From Nocardia acidivorans NBRC 108247 (GTDB taxonomy: Bacteria > Actinomycetota > Actinomycetes > Mycobacteriales > Mycobacteriaceae): 64,000 bases of DNA. Within the stretch, counting starts at the first letter, position 1; each line of letters begins with the position of its first letter. Below the pieces are notes generated by a model, which saw only the letters and a list, made by a program, of their open reading frames with translations, did no database searches and was not told the DNA's origin. The position numbers were made by a program, and so were the translations under genes. The stretch is taken from contig NZ_BDAW01000008.1 of the NCBI RefSeq assembly GCF_001625085.1, positions 56,786 to 120,785 of the forward strand, in the 5' to 3' direction. Below are positions 36,831 to 45,914 of this stretch, piece by piece.

Positions 36831-38027
36831 GTGACCACCACGGTATCGGTTCGACCGCTCGCACCGAGTGAGCTGGGTTTCACCAGAGCCGAAGTGTACG
36901 TGGGGTATTCGGTGCTGGTCGCGGGCTCGCTGGAGCTGGCGCGTCTGGCCCTGGCCTTCGACGCGGTGCGCACCCGCAATCCGATTCTGCGCGCCGCGCT
37001 GCTGCCCCGGGACGGTGCGCGCTTCGATATCACCGCACCCGCCGAACCCCGCTGGTCGATGACGGTGGTGCATGATGATCCCGCCCGGGCACCGGTGGAG
37101 GTCGAGACGGACCAGTACCGGGCATTGGGCGTGCTGCACGTGGTGCGCGGCTGGGATCGCACCCGGGTCATCCTGCTGACCCATCACAGCATCGCCGACG
37201 CCCGGCACTCGCTGGCGCTGCTGGGTGAACTGTGGTGGGCCTACGGTGATCCCGAGGGCGGCGCGGCCGCGCTCGGCGCGATGCGGGGTTATCCGCACTC
37301 GGTCGAGACGCTGTTGACCGGTGCGCCGCCGGAGCCGCATGACGCGCCCGCCGTCGAACCCGTGCCGCGGCAGGGCAGCCGGGCGCTGCACACCGATCGC
37401 GCGCACCTGAGCGTGGCGCGCACCGCGGCGCTCATCGACTACACCAGAATGACCGGCCTGACCGTGAATTCGGTGGCCTCGGCCGCGATCCTGCTGGCGG
37501 AGAGCAGAATTCGCGGGGTGCCGCTGACCGCGCTGCGCTATCTGTACGCGGTGGATCTGCGTTCACGACTGCGCCCGTCGGTCGGCGCGACCGGCGGCAC
37601 CAATGTCATCGGATTCGCCGACTACCGTGCGCGCGTGGAGCGTTCGGGCCTGCTGGAGTTGGCCGCCGATGTGGCCGCGGATCTGCAACGTCAGCTGGCG
37701 GCGGGCGATATCGAGCGCACGGCCCTGCATGGGCCGGATCCGGCGGTACCGGGCGTCGAACTGGTGCGGGCCACCAACTGGGGGCCGATTCCACCGTTCC
37801 CGGAACCGCCGGGGCTGACGCTGTCGGACTTCCGGGCCGCCATGACGGTGAACCCGCCGGATTTCCCGGCACCACCGCGCCCGGGCGCGGTACCGCCGGG
37901 GGAGTACGTCATGCACACCGCCGACGGCCGCCTGAGCATCGAATTCCTCACCCGGCCGGGCGAATCCGCCGCCAGTGCGCGCCGGCGCGTGGATCTGCTC
38001 GGCAAAATACTGAATGAGCTGGGCTGA
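36831..38027 (+). CDS. PapA5-like (condensation-domain fold) acyltransferase
   Basis: A 398-residue protein with the catalytic HHxxxDA motif in RVILLTHHSIADARHSLALL and the DFG-like region NWGPIPPFPEPPG. The layout resembles polyketide-associated proteins such as PapA5, which transfer acyl chains to hydroxyls of lipids and glycolipids in mycobacteria. In this cluster it may esterify the aglycone or sugar. GTG 36831 has an extended purine-rich site (GAGGAGAGGAG). Confidence 0.85.
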   Translation: MTTTVSVRPLAPSELGFTRAEVYVGYSVLVAGSLELARLALAFDAVRTRNPILRAALLPRDGARFDITAPAEPRWSMTVVHDDPARAPVEVETDQYRALGVLHVVRGWDRTRVILLTHHSIADARHSLALLGELWWAYGDPEGGAAALGAMRGYPHSVETLLTGAPPEPHDAPAVEPVPRQGSRALHTDRAHLSVARTAALIDYTRMTGLTVNSVASAAILLAESRIRGVPLTALRYLYAVDLRSRLRPSVGATGGTNVIGFADYRARVERSGLLELAADVAADLQRQLAAGDIERTALHGPDPAVPGVELVRATNWGPIPPFPEPPGLTLSDFRAAMTVNPPDFPAPPRPGAVPPGEYVMHTADGRLSIEFLTRPGESAASARRRVDLLGKILNELG

Positions 38028-38074
38028 GCCGGTGCTTCGAGTGGCAGTCGAGCATGCGCGCCAACCATCGACCC

Positions 38075-39397
38075 ATGGCACACTTGGTATTGGCGACCCA
38101 CGCGGCGCGCGCGCATGTCAACCCCATGGTTCCACTGGTCCGGGAGCTGATTCGGCGCGGGCACGAGGTGTCTTGGTACACCGGCCCGGCCTATCGCGGC
38201 ACCGTCGAGGAGGCGGGCGCTCGCTATCTCCCGCCCCGGCGCGGAACCTTCGTCGACTTCGATCGGATGGAACTCGACAATCCGCAGATCGTCGCGATGG
38301 CGCCGGTGGCTCGCCGGGCGTGGTTCCTCGAGCATGTGTGGGCGGATACCTGCGAGGGGCAATTCCACGATCTGGCAGCGGAATTCCAGCGCGACCCGGG
38401 GTCGATCCTGCTCGCGGACTCGGGCATGTGGGCGGCGAATCTGCTGCACGAGGTGCACGGGGTGGTGTGGGCGACCATTTCGCAGTCGCCCATGTCGATT
38501 CCGGATCCCGAGCTGCCGCCGTTCGGCAAGGGCTGGCATCCGGCGCCGCCGGGCGGTACCCGCCGCCGCGATGATGTGGCCGGGCGCAATGCCTTCGCCG
38601 CCACCTTCGGCCGGGTGGAGATCCAGATGAGCAGGCTGCGTTCGCGATTGGGGCTGCCGCCCGCACGCGGACAGCGGGTGACGCCGTATCTGTTCCTCCA
38701 GGCGTCGGTGCCGTCCTTCGAGTATCCGCGGCGGCGGGTGGCCCCGCAGGTGCACTTCGTCGGAGCCCTCATTCCCAAACCCACCCGCCCGCACCTGCTT
38801 CCGGCCTGGTACGCCGAGCTGGACACCGATCGTCCGGTCATCCTGGTCACCCAGGGCACCACCGCGCGCGGGCGCGGGGTGCTGATGAGCCGGGCCATCG
38901 AGGCGTTCGCCGAGACCGATGCGCTGGTGGTGGTCACCACCGGCGGGCCGGGCACCGAGGTCGGCAGCGAGCAATTGCCGTCCAATGTCCGGGTGGCCTC
39001 GTTCGTGCCGTATCACGAACTGCTGCCCAAGGTGGATGTGGTGGTGTGCAACGGCGGCTACGGCACCGTCCAGCAGGCGCTGACACACGCACTGCCGCTG
39101 GTGGTTTCGGGCCGACTCGATGACAAGCCGGAGGTGTGCGGGCGGGTGAGCTGGTGCGGTGCGGGTATCGATCTGCGGACCGAACAGCCCAGTCCGGTCG
39201 TGCTGCTCCGCGCGGTGGACGCCATCCTGACCGAACCGCATTTCCGGCAGGCCGCATTGCGCATGGCCAATGAGTACGCCCGGCACGACGCGCCCCGGGA
39301 GGCGGCCGCGCTGATCGGCAGATTGGCCGAGGAGCGCGCACCGATCGTGCGACCGGTCCTCGCGCGCGGCTACTCGACGGCGGTGCGACCGCGGTGA
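38075..39397 (+). CDS. Glycosyltransferase, MGT/GT1 family
   Basis: A 440-residue GT-B enzyme: N-terminal acceptor domain (MAHLVLATHAARAHVNPMVP, GHEVSWYTGPAYRGTVEEAG) and C-terminal NDP-sugar domain (RPVILVTQGTTARGRG, VDVVVCNGGYGTVQQALTHA, LPLVVSGRLDDKPEVCGRV). It is the only glycosyltransferase in the window and overlaps the 3-ketoreductase gene, so it most likely attaches the deoxysugar to the aromatic core. ATG 38075 fits the family start; ATG 38054 is also possible. Confidence 0.92.
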   Translation: MAHLVLATHAARAHVNPMVPLVRELIRRGHEVSWYTGPAYRGTVEEAGARYLPPRRGTFVDFDRMELDNPQIVAMAPVARRAWFLEHVWADTCEGQFHDLAAEFQRDPGSILLADSGMWAANLLHEVHGVVWATISQSPMSIPDPELPPFGKGWHPAPPGGTRRRDDVAGRNAFAATFGRVEIQMSRLRSRLGLPPARGQRVTPYLFLQASVPSFEYPRRRVAPQVHFVGALIPKPTRPHLLPAWYAELDTDRPVILVTQGTTARGRGVLMSRAIEAFAETDALVVVTTGGPGTEVGSEQLPSNVRVASFVPYHELLPKVDVVVCNGGYGTVQQALTHALPLVVSGRLDDKPEVCGRVSWCGAGIDLRTEQPSPVVLLRAVDAILTEPHFRQAALRMANEYARHDAPREAAALIGRLAEERAPIVRPVLARGYSTAVRPR

Positions 39398-40437
39398 GTC
39401 AGGTGCGGGAGACGGTGGCGGACCCGGAACCGGTGCGCGACCGGGTGCGCTTCGGAGTGCTCGGCTGTGCCGAGATCGCTTGGCGGCGCACCCTTCCCGC
39501 GCTGGCGCTGACCCCCGGTGCCGAGCTGATCGCGGTGGCCAGCCGTGAGCCGGACAAGGCCGGCGAATTCGCGACGGCCTTCGACTGTGCCCCGGTGGTG
39601 GGCTATGACCGGCTGCTGGCGCGCACCGATATCGACGCCGTCTACATCCCGCTGCCGACCGGTATGCACTTCGACTGGGCGACAAGGGCTTTGGCCGCCG
39701 GGAAACACGTCCTGCTGGAGAAGCCGCTCTGCGCCACCGCATCCCAGGCGCGCATTCTGCTCGACGACGCGCGCCGGCGCGGGCTGCTGCTGCGCGAGAA
39801 CCTGATGTTCCGCTACCACGACCAGCACCGTCGGGTCCGGGAGTTGATCGCGAGCGGTGAGATCGGCGAATTGCGCTCGATCACCGCCAGATTCGGCATT
39901 CCCCCGCGCGCGGCGGACGATATTCGCTACCGGCCCGAGTTGGGGGGCGGCGCACTGCTGGATGTCGGGGTCTACCCGATCGCCGCGGCGCAGCTACTGG
40001 TGCCCGGACCGCTGTCGGTCGCCGGGGCGATGCGCGCACTCGATCCGGCCACCGGGGTGGATGTGCACGGCGCGGCTCTGCTGGTCAATGGCGACGGGGT
40101 CTCGGCGCAGCTGGAGTTCGGCTTCGATCACGGCTATCGCTGCGCCTACGAAATCTGGGGCAGTCGTGGGCATCTGGTGCTCGACCGGGCGTTCACCCCG
40201 CCCCCGGACGTGACCCCGGGTATCGAGATATTCGCCCCGCAGCGCCGGGTTTTGCCGGGGCGGCCCGACGATCAGTTCCGAAACGCGCTGCGCGCCTTCG
40301 TGAACGCGGTGCGCGCGGGCGTAGGCGTGGATGTGGATCCCGGCGGGGTCGGCGATACCGCGGCCGCGGTGCTGGACCGGGCCCGGTTGCTGGACCGGGT
40401 CCGGGCCGTGGGCGCTCAGACCGCGAGTTCCACCTGA
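39394..40437 (+). CDS. NDP-hexose 3-ketoreductase (Gfo/Idh/MocA family)
   Basis: A 347-residue oxidoreductase: Rossmann segment RFGVLGCAEIAWRRTLPALA, YIPLPTGMHFDWATRALAAG, the catalytic EKP in KHVLLEKPLCATASQA, and GGGALLDVGVYPIAAAQLL. Homologous to NDP-4-keto-6-deoxyhexose 3-ketoreductases (OleW/KijD10-like) that act straight after the 2,3-dehydratase. With the 2,3-dehydratase (41522-42871) it would give NDP-4-keto-2,6-dideoxyhexose. GTG start overlaps the glycosyltransferase stop; its end overlaps the convergent rmlA-like gene by 22 bp. Confidence 0.9.
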   Translation: MSQVRETVADPEPVRDRVRFGVLGCAEIAWRRTLPALALTPGAELIAVASREPDKAGEFATAFDCAPVVGYDRLLARTDIDAVYIPLPTGMHFDWATRALAAGKHVLLEKPLCATASQARILLDDARRRGLLLRENLMFRYHDQHRRVRELIASGEIGELRSITARFGIPPRAADDIRYRPELGGGALLDVGVYPIAAAQLLVPGPLSVAGAMRALDPATGVDVHGAALLVNGDGVSAQLEFGFDHGYRCAYEIWGSRGHLVLDRAFTPPPDVTPGIEIFAPQRRVLPGRPDDQFRNALRAFVNAVRAGVGVDVDPGGVGDTAAAVLDRARLLDRVRAVGAQTASST

Positions 40438-41483
40438 CTGTGATCGCCGAGTACCAGGCGGTGGATGTGCGCGACGCCGCTGGCGGGGGCGACGCGCACA
40501 TCCCGTCCGATCAGCGAATCCTGAATCCGCCGAATGCCGGTGATGGCCGAGCCGTCCATGACGATCGACCCCTCCAGTTCGCTGTGCGTGACCGTGCAGT
40601 CCCGGCCCACCGAGGTGAACGGGCCCACATAGCTGTGGTCCACCACCGTGCCGGGTCCGATGATGAGCGGTCCCACCAGTCGGGAGCGGTGCACTCGCGC
40701 ACCCGGTGCGATGACCACCCGGCCGGTGACGGTGGTGTCGGCGTCGACGCTGCCGCGTACATCGCGGTGAATGCCGTCGAGCACGATCTGATTGCACGCC
40801 AGCAGATCCGCGGCCCTACCGGTGTCCTTCCAGAAACCGGTGATCACATCCGAGCGCACGGTGCGCCCGGTGCGCAGCAGCCAGTCCAGGGCATCGGTGA
40901 TCTCGAGTTCGCCGCGGTCGCTGGGTTCGATGGCGCGCACCGCCTCGTGGATGCTCGCGCGGAAGAGGTAGACCCCCACCACCGCCAGGTCGCTGCGCGG
41001 CCGGACAGGTTTCTCGGCCAGGCCCAGCACCACCCCGTTCTCGTCGATCTCGGCGACGCCGAACTGGGTGGGATCGGGTACCTTGGCCAAAAGCAGTCGG
41101 GCATCACAGGTTTCGGCACCGAAGGTGCGCACCGTCTCCGCGATGCCGCCGACGATGAAATTGTCCCCGAGGTACATGACGAAATCGTCCTCGCCCAGAT
41201 AGTCCCGGGCGATCAGGACGCCGTGCGCCAGGCCCATGGGGGCCTGCTGCGGCAGATAGGTCACGCGCAGTCCGAAGGCGGAACCGTCACCGATGGCGGC
41301 CCGCACCTCCGCGGCGGTATCGCCGACGACAATGCCGACCTCGTGAATCCCGGCGCTGCGCAGGCTCTCCAGCCCGTAGAAGATGACCGGGCGGTTCGCG
41401 ATCGGGACCAATTGTTTGGCAGAGGTATGGGTGATCGGCCGCAATCGCGTGCCGCGCCCCCCTGCCAGCACCAACCCCTTCAT
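40416..41483 (-). CDS. Glucose-1-phosphate thymidylyltransferase (long, StrD type)
   Basis: A 355-residue nucleotidylyltransferase: GLVLAGGRGTRLRPITHTSA at the N-terminus, PIANRPVIFYGLESL, YLGDNFIVGG, FGVAEIDENG, and a C-terminal left-handed beta-helix (SVDADTTVTGRVVIAPGARV then GPLIIGPGTVVDHSYVGPFT). The extra beta-helix separates StrD-type antibiotic enzymes from the shorter housekeeping RmlA. Makes dTDP-glucose for the deoxysugar. Last gene of the five-gene minus-strand operon. Confidence 0.93.
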   Translation of the reverse strand: MKGLVLAGGRGTRLRPITHTSAKQLVPIANRPVIFYGLESLRSAGIHEVGIVVGDTAAEVRAAIGDGSAFGLRVTYLPQQAPMGLAHGVLIARDYLGEDDFVMYLGDNFIVGGIAETVRTFGAETCDARLLLAKVPDPTQFGVAEIDENGVVLGLAEKPVRPRSDLAVVGVYLFRASIHEAVRAIEPSDRGELEITDALDWLLRTGRTVRSDVITGFWKDTGRAADLLACNQIVLDGIHRDVRGSVDADTTVTGRVVIAPGARVHRSRLVGPLIIGPGTVVDHSYVGPFTSVGRDCTVTHSELEGSIVMDGSAITGIRRIQDSLIGRDVRVAPASGVAHIHRLVLGDHSQVELAV

Positions 41484-41521
41484 CGAAACTCCTTCGGTAC
41501 TCGCTGATCCGGCGCAATGGG

Positions 41522-42871
41522 TTATAGGACTGCCAGGTCGGCCGCGGCCGCCTCGAGGCCCAGGGTGGTGGCCAGCAGGCAGCTCAGCAGTGAGCGGGCC
41601 GCGATATTGACCAGATTGCCGTAGCGGGCCAGTTCCACCAGTTGCGGCAGGCTCACCCAGTGGTAGTCCGGTGGTACCGATTCGCCCAGGGCGGGGCCGA
41701 GATCGGCGATGACATAACGGTTTTCGGCGCGGTAGAAGCGCCCGCCCTCCTCCGAGTGCAGGACGTCGACCAGTACCGCGCCGGGAGCCGCCGTCAGCAG
41801 GGCGTCGAGATAGCGCGGGCGGCGGATCGCGGGCAGTCCGGTGTAGTTGGCGGGGATGGCGGCGACGGTCGGACCGATCTCCACCACCTCGCGGGTACCC
41901 GCCTCGGTGCGCGCGTGCACCAGGAAATGCGGGACACCGTCGAAATGCCGTACCGCGAAACCGATCACGCCCGCCGCGATCGGCCGCAGCAACGGCTGGG
42001 ACCAGCGGGTGATCTCCCGATTACTGGCGCGCACATCCACGCCGATGATCGAGAAGTGCAGTCCGGCTTCGTGTTCGAGCGTGCCGTCCACCCAGTTCCA
42101 CTCGGGCACCGCACGCAACGGGATCGGGCTCTGGGTCAGCCGATAGCGGGCCCGGGCATCGCGCAGCCAGCTCAGCACCGCGCCCAGCGAATGCCGGGCC
42201 GGACCGGAATACGGTGTGGCGACCGATAATTCCGGATAGAGCAACACCATTCCGGCCAATACCGAGCGTGCGGACATATTGACCACATGCGGTCGCACCA
42301 GCAACCGCGCCACACAGTCCAGGCGAATCCAATGGAAATCCTCGTGCACCGGAATATCGCCGGTCACCTCGACCACCATATTGCGATTGCGTTTGTGCAG
42401 GAACCAGGCGCCCTGTTCGGATTGCATGGCATCGACCAGCACCCGGCCCGGTGCGGGATCGGTGAAATATTCCAGATAGGGCACGGATTTGCCGCCGTGC
42501 ACCTTGGTGTAGTTGCTACGGGTGGCCTGGACGGTCGGGGACAGTTGCAGCAGATTGATGTTGCCCGGCTCCATCTTCGCCTGCATCAGGCAGTACACGG
42601 CACCCCGCACGCGTGTGACGAGAATGCCGAGGATACCGGTCTCGGGTTGCAGGATGATCGGCTGCCGCCAGTGCGCGGTATCGCGGTGGTCGGTGTCGAT
42701 CTCGACGCCGCGCACGGAGAGGAATTTTCCGGTCTCATGGCTGAGATCGCCGGTGCGGGGCTCGATATGCCATCCCGGCGCATCGTCCAGCCCGATCCGG
42801 CGGACCTCGTAGTCGTTGCGTTCCCGGCACTTGTCGAACCAGGCGAAGAACTCCGGCAGCTGATCGATCAT
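41522..42871 (-). CDS. NDP-hexose 2,3-dehydratase
   Basis: A 449-residue enzyme with the family's internal duplication: the unit GWHIEPRTGDLSHETGKFLS / VRGVEIDTDHRDTAHWRQP recurs as LEHEAGLHFSIIGVDVRASN / REITRWSQPLLRP, and PTVQATRSNYTKVHGG as PTVAAIPSNYTG-like text. Each half is a Nudix-like fold. It removes water from NDP-4-keto-6-deoxyglucose to start 2-deoxygenation (OleV/TylX/GraORF27 type). The 4,6-dehydratase that must act before it is not in the window. Confidence 0.93.
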   Translation of the reverse strand: MIDQLPEFFAWFDKCRERNDYEVRRIGLDDAPGWHIEPRTGDLSHETGKFLSVRGVEIDTDHRDTAHWRQPIILQPETGILGILVTRVRGAVYCLMQAKMEPGNINLLQLSPTVQATRSNYTKVHGGKSVPYLEYFTDPAPGRVLVDAMQSEQGAWFLHKRNRNMVVEVTGDIPVHEDFHWIRLDCVARLLVRPHVVNMSARSVLAGMVLLYPELSVATPYSGPARHSLGAVLSWLRDARARYRLTQSPIPLRAVPEWNWVDGTLEHEAGLHFSIIGVDVRASNREITRWSQPLLRPIAAGVIGFAVRHFDGVPHFLVHARTEAGTREVVEIGPTVAAIPANYTGLPAIRRPRYLDALLTAAPGAVLVDVLHSEEGGRFYRAENRYVIADLGPALGESVPPDYHWVSLPQLVELARYGNLVNIAARSLLSCLLATTLGLEAAAADLAVL

Positions 42872-42931
42872 AAACAGATTGCACCGGGACGGGCTGGAGC
42901 GCCTGTGGGAGCTGACTCGAATTCGATCCGA

Positions 42932-44395
42932 TCAGGCGGTGATCTCCATAACCGCCATCATGCCCATTGCCGAATGATCCAGCAGATGGCAGTGATACAC
43001 CGTTTTACCGGCATTTTCGGTGAACTTCACCTTGATGCGGACCGTATCGCCGGGCAATGTGGTGACGGTGTCCTTGGGGCCGGTCTCGGCGGGGTCGACG
43101 GGTTTTCCATTGCGATCCAACACGGTGAAGTGTGTCAGATGCAAATGCATATTGTGTGGAATCGAGGGTTTGAGATCGTCATTGCGAATGGTCCAGATCT
43201 CCGTGGCGCCCAGGGCGATTCGCTGATCGATCCGATTCTCGTCGAACATCTTCCCGTCGATCAGATACATGCCCATGGCCAGATCGAATTTGAAGACCAG
43301 CTGCCGCTCCACCGTCGGCGCACCCAGGTCGAGCGCGGGCCGCAGGGCGGCCGGGACCACACTCGCGTCGGTCGCGGATCTGGTCACGTCGAAGCGCATG
43401 ACCGACTTCACCGCATCGACCTCGCCGATCGAATTGTTCAGCACCAGTTGGGTTCCCACCGGATGCGCGGCGAAATCCACCACCACCTCCACCCGTTCGC
43501 CCGGCCAGAGATAGAATTCGGTGACCGTGATCGGCGCGGGCACCAGTCCGCCGTCCGTACCGATGATCTGCATCGGCACCGCATCCCCCAGGGAGAGTTT
43601 GAAACCGCGCTCATTGGCGGAGTTGAGGAAGCGCAGCCGGTACTTGCGGGCCGCGACCTCGAAATGCGGTGGCAGCGTGCCGTTCACCAGCAGGGTCTTG
43701 CGGTCCTTGAAACCGCCCATGGTGAAGACCAGCTGCCCGGCATCGTCGAATTGGGCGTCCCGCAGCATGATCGGCACGTCGTACTCGCCGGTGGGCAGGC
43801 CGAGCGTCTGTTCGGCGGGATCGTCCAGCAGATACATGCCGGCCAGGCCGCGGTAGACGTGTTCGGCCTCGGTCATATGCGAGTGATCGTGGTACCAGAG
43901 GGTCGCGCCCGGTTGGGTGTTGGGATAGCGGTAGTCCCGATCCTTACCGGGTTCGATGGTGTCCCAGGGCACCCCGTCCTGGGACACCGGGACATGCCCG
44001 CCGTGCAGGTGGGTGCTGATCGGCTCGGTATGGCTGTTGTACTGGGTCAGCACCACCGTACGGCCGCGGGTGGCCTTGATGGTGGGTCCGGGCAGGGTGT
44101 CGCCGTAGGTCAGCACCTTGGTGCGCACCCCCGGCAGGATCTCGGTCTCGGTGGTCTTCGCCGCGAGCGCGTAATAGTCCGTATCGCCGGAGGTGTGCGT
44201 CGGCTTCAGGATCTGCGGAATCCGCAGCGCCGGTGCGAACGGGCCGGTGGCCGCGGGGGTGGTCGTGGCGGTGGATTCGGTTGCGCCGGTGGCGTTCTCA
44301 CACGCCGCGAGCGTGAGCGCCACCGCGCCGGTCGCCGCCAACTTGAGGGCGTCTCGCCTGGAAAGGGCCGTCTTGCGATCGTGTCTGGTAGGCAC
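42932..44395 (-). CDS. Secreted multicopper oxidase (laccase/bilirubin oxidase type)
   Basis: A 487-residue three-domain multicopper oxidase. Twin-arginine signal with lipobox (SRRDALKLAATGAVALTLAAC, lipid Cys32). Copper ligands are complete: THLHGGH, WYHDHSH, HNMHLHLTHF and HCHLLDHSAMGMM, whose Cys is the type 1 site and Met the axial ligand. It lies in the operon with SHMT-like and sugar genes. Phenol oxidases in such clusters can couple or oxidise phenolic polyketides to quinones or dimers; because it is exported, action outside the membrane is expected. Confidence 0.93.
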   Translation of the reverse strand: MPTRHDRKTALSRRDALKLAATGAVALTLAACENATGATESTATTTPAATGPFAPALRIPQILKPTHTSGDTDYYALAAKTTETEILPGVRTKVLTYGDTLPGPTIKATRGRTVVLTQYNSHTEPISTHLHGGHVPVSQDGVPWDTIEPGKDRDYRYPNTQPGATLWYHDHSHMTEAEHVYRGLAGMYLLDDPAEQTLGLPTGEYDVPIMLRDAQFDDAGQLVFTMGGFKDRKTLLVNGTLPPHFEVAARKYRLRFLNSANERGFKLSLGDAVPMQIIGTDGGLVPAPITVTEFYLWPGERVEVVVDFAAHPVGTQLVLNNSIGEVDAVKSVMRFDVTRSATDASVVPAALRPALDLGAPTVERQLVFKFDLAMGMYLIDGKMFDENRIDQRIALGATEIWTIRNDDLKPSIPHNMHLHLTHFTVLDRNGKPVDPAETGPKDTVTTLPGDTVRIKVKFTENAGKTVYHCHLLDHSAMGMMAVMEITA

Positions 44396-44449
44396 GAGGC
44401 AGCATGGCCCCTCCCGCTCGTGCGGCGCTGGAGCCGGGCTGGAACCGGA

Positions 44450-45808
44450 TCAGCCGAAGAGTTCGGCGGGCAGGGGGAACCGTTTGCACAGCGACAGCAC
44501 GGCCTGTTCGGCCTCGGACCGGATCTCCGGATCGAGGTGGTATTCGGTCTCGCTGATCGGTTCGGTGGCGCTCCACACCTGATCGGTGAGGGCGGCGCAC
44601 TCGGCCATCTCGCGCACGCCCATCCCGCGCGCGGCCAGACTGTTGGTGCCCAGGCGCACCCCGCCGGTGACCAGTGCCGAGTAGCCGTCGCGGTCGAGTT
44701 TGTTGCGGTTCACCACGATTCCGCAGGATTCGGCGGCGCGTTCGGCGATGGCGCCGGTGAGACCGCGCGCGGCCACATCCACCAGCACGATGTGATTGTC
44801 GGTGCCGCCGGTGCGAATCGCCCACCCGCAGCGCTGTAATGCCGCGGCCAGCGCGGCGGCATCGTCCTGGATGCGGCCGGTCAGGTCGCGGAACTGCGGG
44901 GTCGCGGCCATGGCGAAGGCGCGTGCCTTGGCGGCGATGGTATTGATGCGCGGGGTGCCCTGGAAGTACGGGAAAGCGCCGTGCTGCAACATGCCCGCGA
45001 GCGTTTTGCCGCGGCCCGGTGAGGGCGCGTTCGCATCGGGACCCATCAGGATGAGCCCGCCGCGCGGACCGAAGAGCTGTTTGTAGGTGCTGGTGGTGGT
45101 GAAGTGCGCGACCCGCACCGGGCTCGGATGCCGCCCGCCCACCACCAGACCCGCGATATGGGAGATATCGGCGAGCAGATACGCGCCCACCTCGTCCGCG
45201 ATGGCCCGGAACCGCTCGAAATCGATGAGCCGGGGATAGGCGCTGGCCCCGCAGATGATGAGGGTGGGGCGGTGTGTGCGGGCCAGTTCGGCGACCTCGG
45301 CGTAATCGATGAAGCCGTGCTCGTCCAGGCCGTAGCCGATACCGGTGAAGTAGGTGCCGGAGAACGAGGCGGTCGCACCGTGCGTGAGGTGACCGCCGGC
45401 GTCCAGGCGCAGCCCGAGCACGGTATCGCCGGGGCGCAGCAGCGCGGTCATGACGATCTGATTCGCGCCGGTGCCCGAATGCGGTTGCACATTGGCGTAA
45501 TCCGCGCCGAAGAGCTCCTTGGCGCGGGCGATGGCCAGGCGCTCGATATCGTCGATCACCGCGCAGCCCGCGTGATAGCGCCGGCCCGGATACCCCTCGG
45601 TGGTCACATTGCTGGCCGGGGTGGATTCGCAGGCCAGCACCGAGACGTCGGCCAGACTGGACGAGGCGATCATGGCCAAAGTGTCCTGCTGACGCAGGTA
45701 TTCGCGTTCCAGTAGCGAGAACAGTTCCGGGTCACCGGCTTCGAGCCGGTCCACCCCGTCCAGCGCGAGCGCGCGCAATGAGCCATTGCGCATCGAGGCA
45801 GTGCGCAT
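44450..45808 (-). CDS. Serine hydroxymethyltransferase-like PLP enzyme
   Basis: A 452-residue fold-type I PLP enzyme: MIASSSLADVSVLACESTPA, EGYPGRRYHAGCAVIDDIER, ANVQPHSGTGANQIVMTALL, and the PLP lysine in STYKQLFGPRGG (THK becomes TYK). The first block replaces the usual LIASEN motif with MIASSS, and active-site surroundings differ from housekeeping GlyA, so it probably has a specialised substrate: glycine or C1 supply, or an aldolase on a beta-hydroxy amino acid. GGAGGTG site before ATG 45808. It could provide the amine for the amidotransferase, but this is inference. Confidence 0.88.
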   Translation of the reverse strand: MRTASMRNGSLRALALDGVDRLEAGDPELFSLLEREYLRQQDTLAMIASSSLADVSVLACESTPASNVTTEGYPGRRYHAGCAVIDDIERLAIARAKELFGADYANVQPHSGTGANQIVMTALLRPGDTVLGLRLDAGGHLTHGATASFSGTYFTGIGYGLDEHGFIDYAEVAELARTHRPTLIICGASAYPRLIDFERFRAIADEVGAYLLADISHIAGLVVGGRHPSPVRVAHFTTTSTYKQLFGPRGGLILMGPDANAPSPGRGKTLAGMLQHGAFPYFQGTPRINTIAAKARAFAMAATPQFRDLTGRIQDDAAALAAALQRCGWAIRTGGTDNHIVLVDVAARGLTGAIAERAAESCGIVVNRNKLDRDGYSALVTGGVRLGTNSLAARGMGVREMAECAALTDQVWSATEPISETEYHLDPEIRSEAEQAVLSLCKRFPLPAELFG

Positions 45809-45914
45809 GGGACACCTCCGGATTCGGTGTCGGCACTACCGATCCGGCCGACGCTGCCCGGCAGTCTCGGCCGGTTCGATCGCGCGCTGCTCGCGGCGTG
45901 GTCGAGGGTCCGGG

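Noticed and set aside
42287..44839. An 850-codon open frame on the plus strand
   Set aside because: It is the opposite strand of the 2,3-dehydratase, multicopper oxidase and SHMT-like genes, which have clear domains and catalytic residues. The plus-strand text shows no family and has low-complexity His/Gly/Arg composition.
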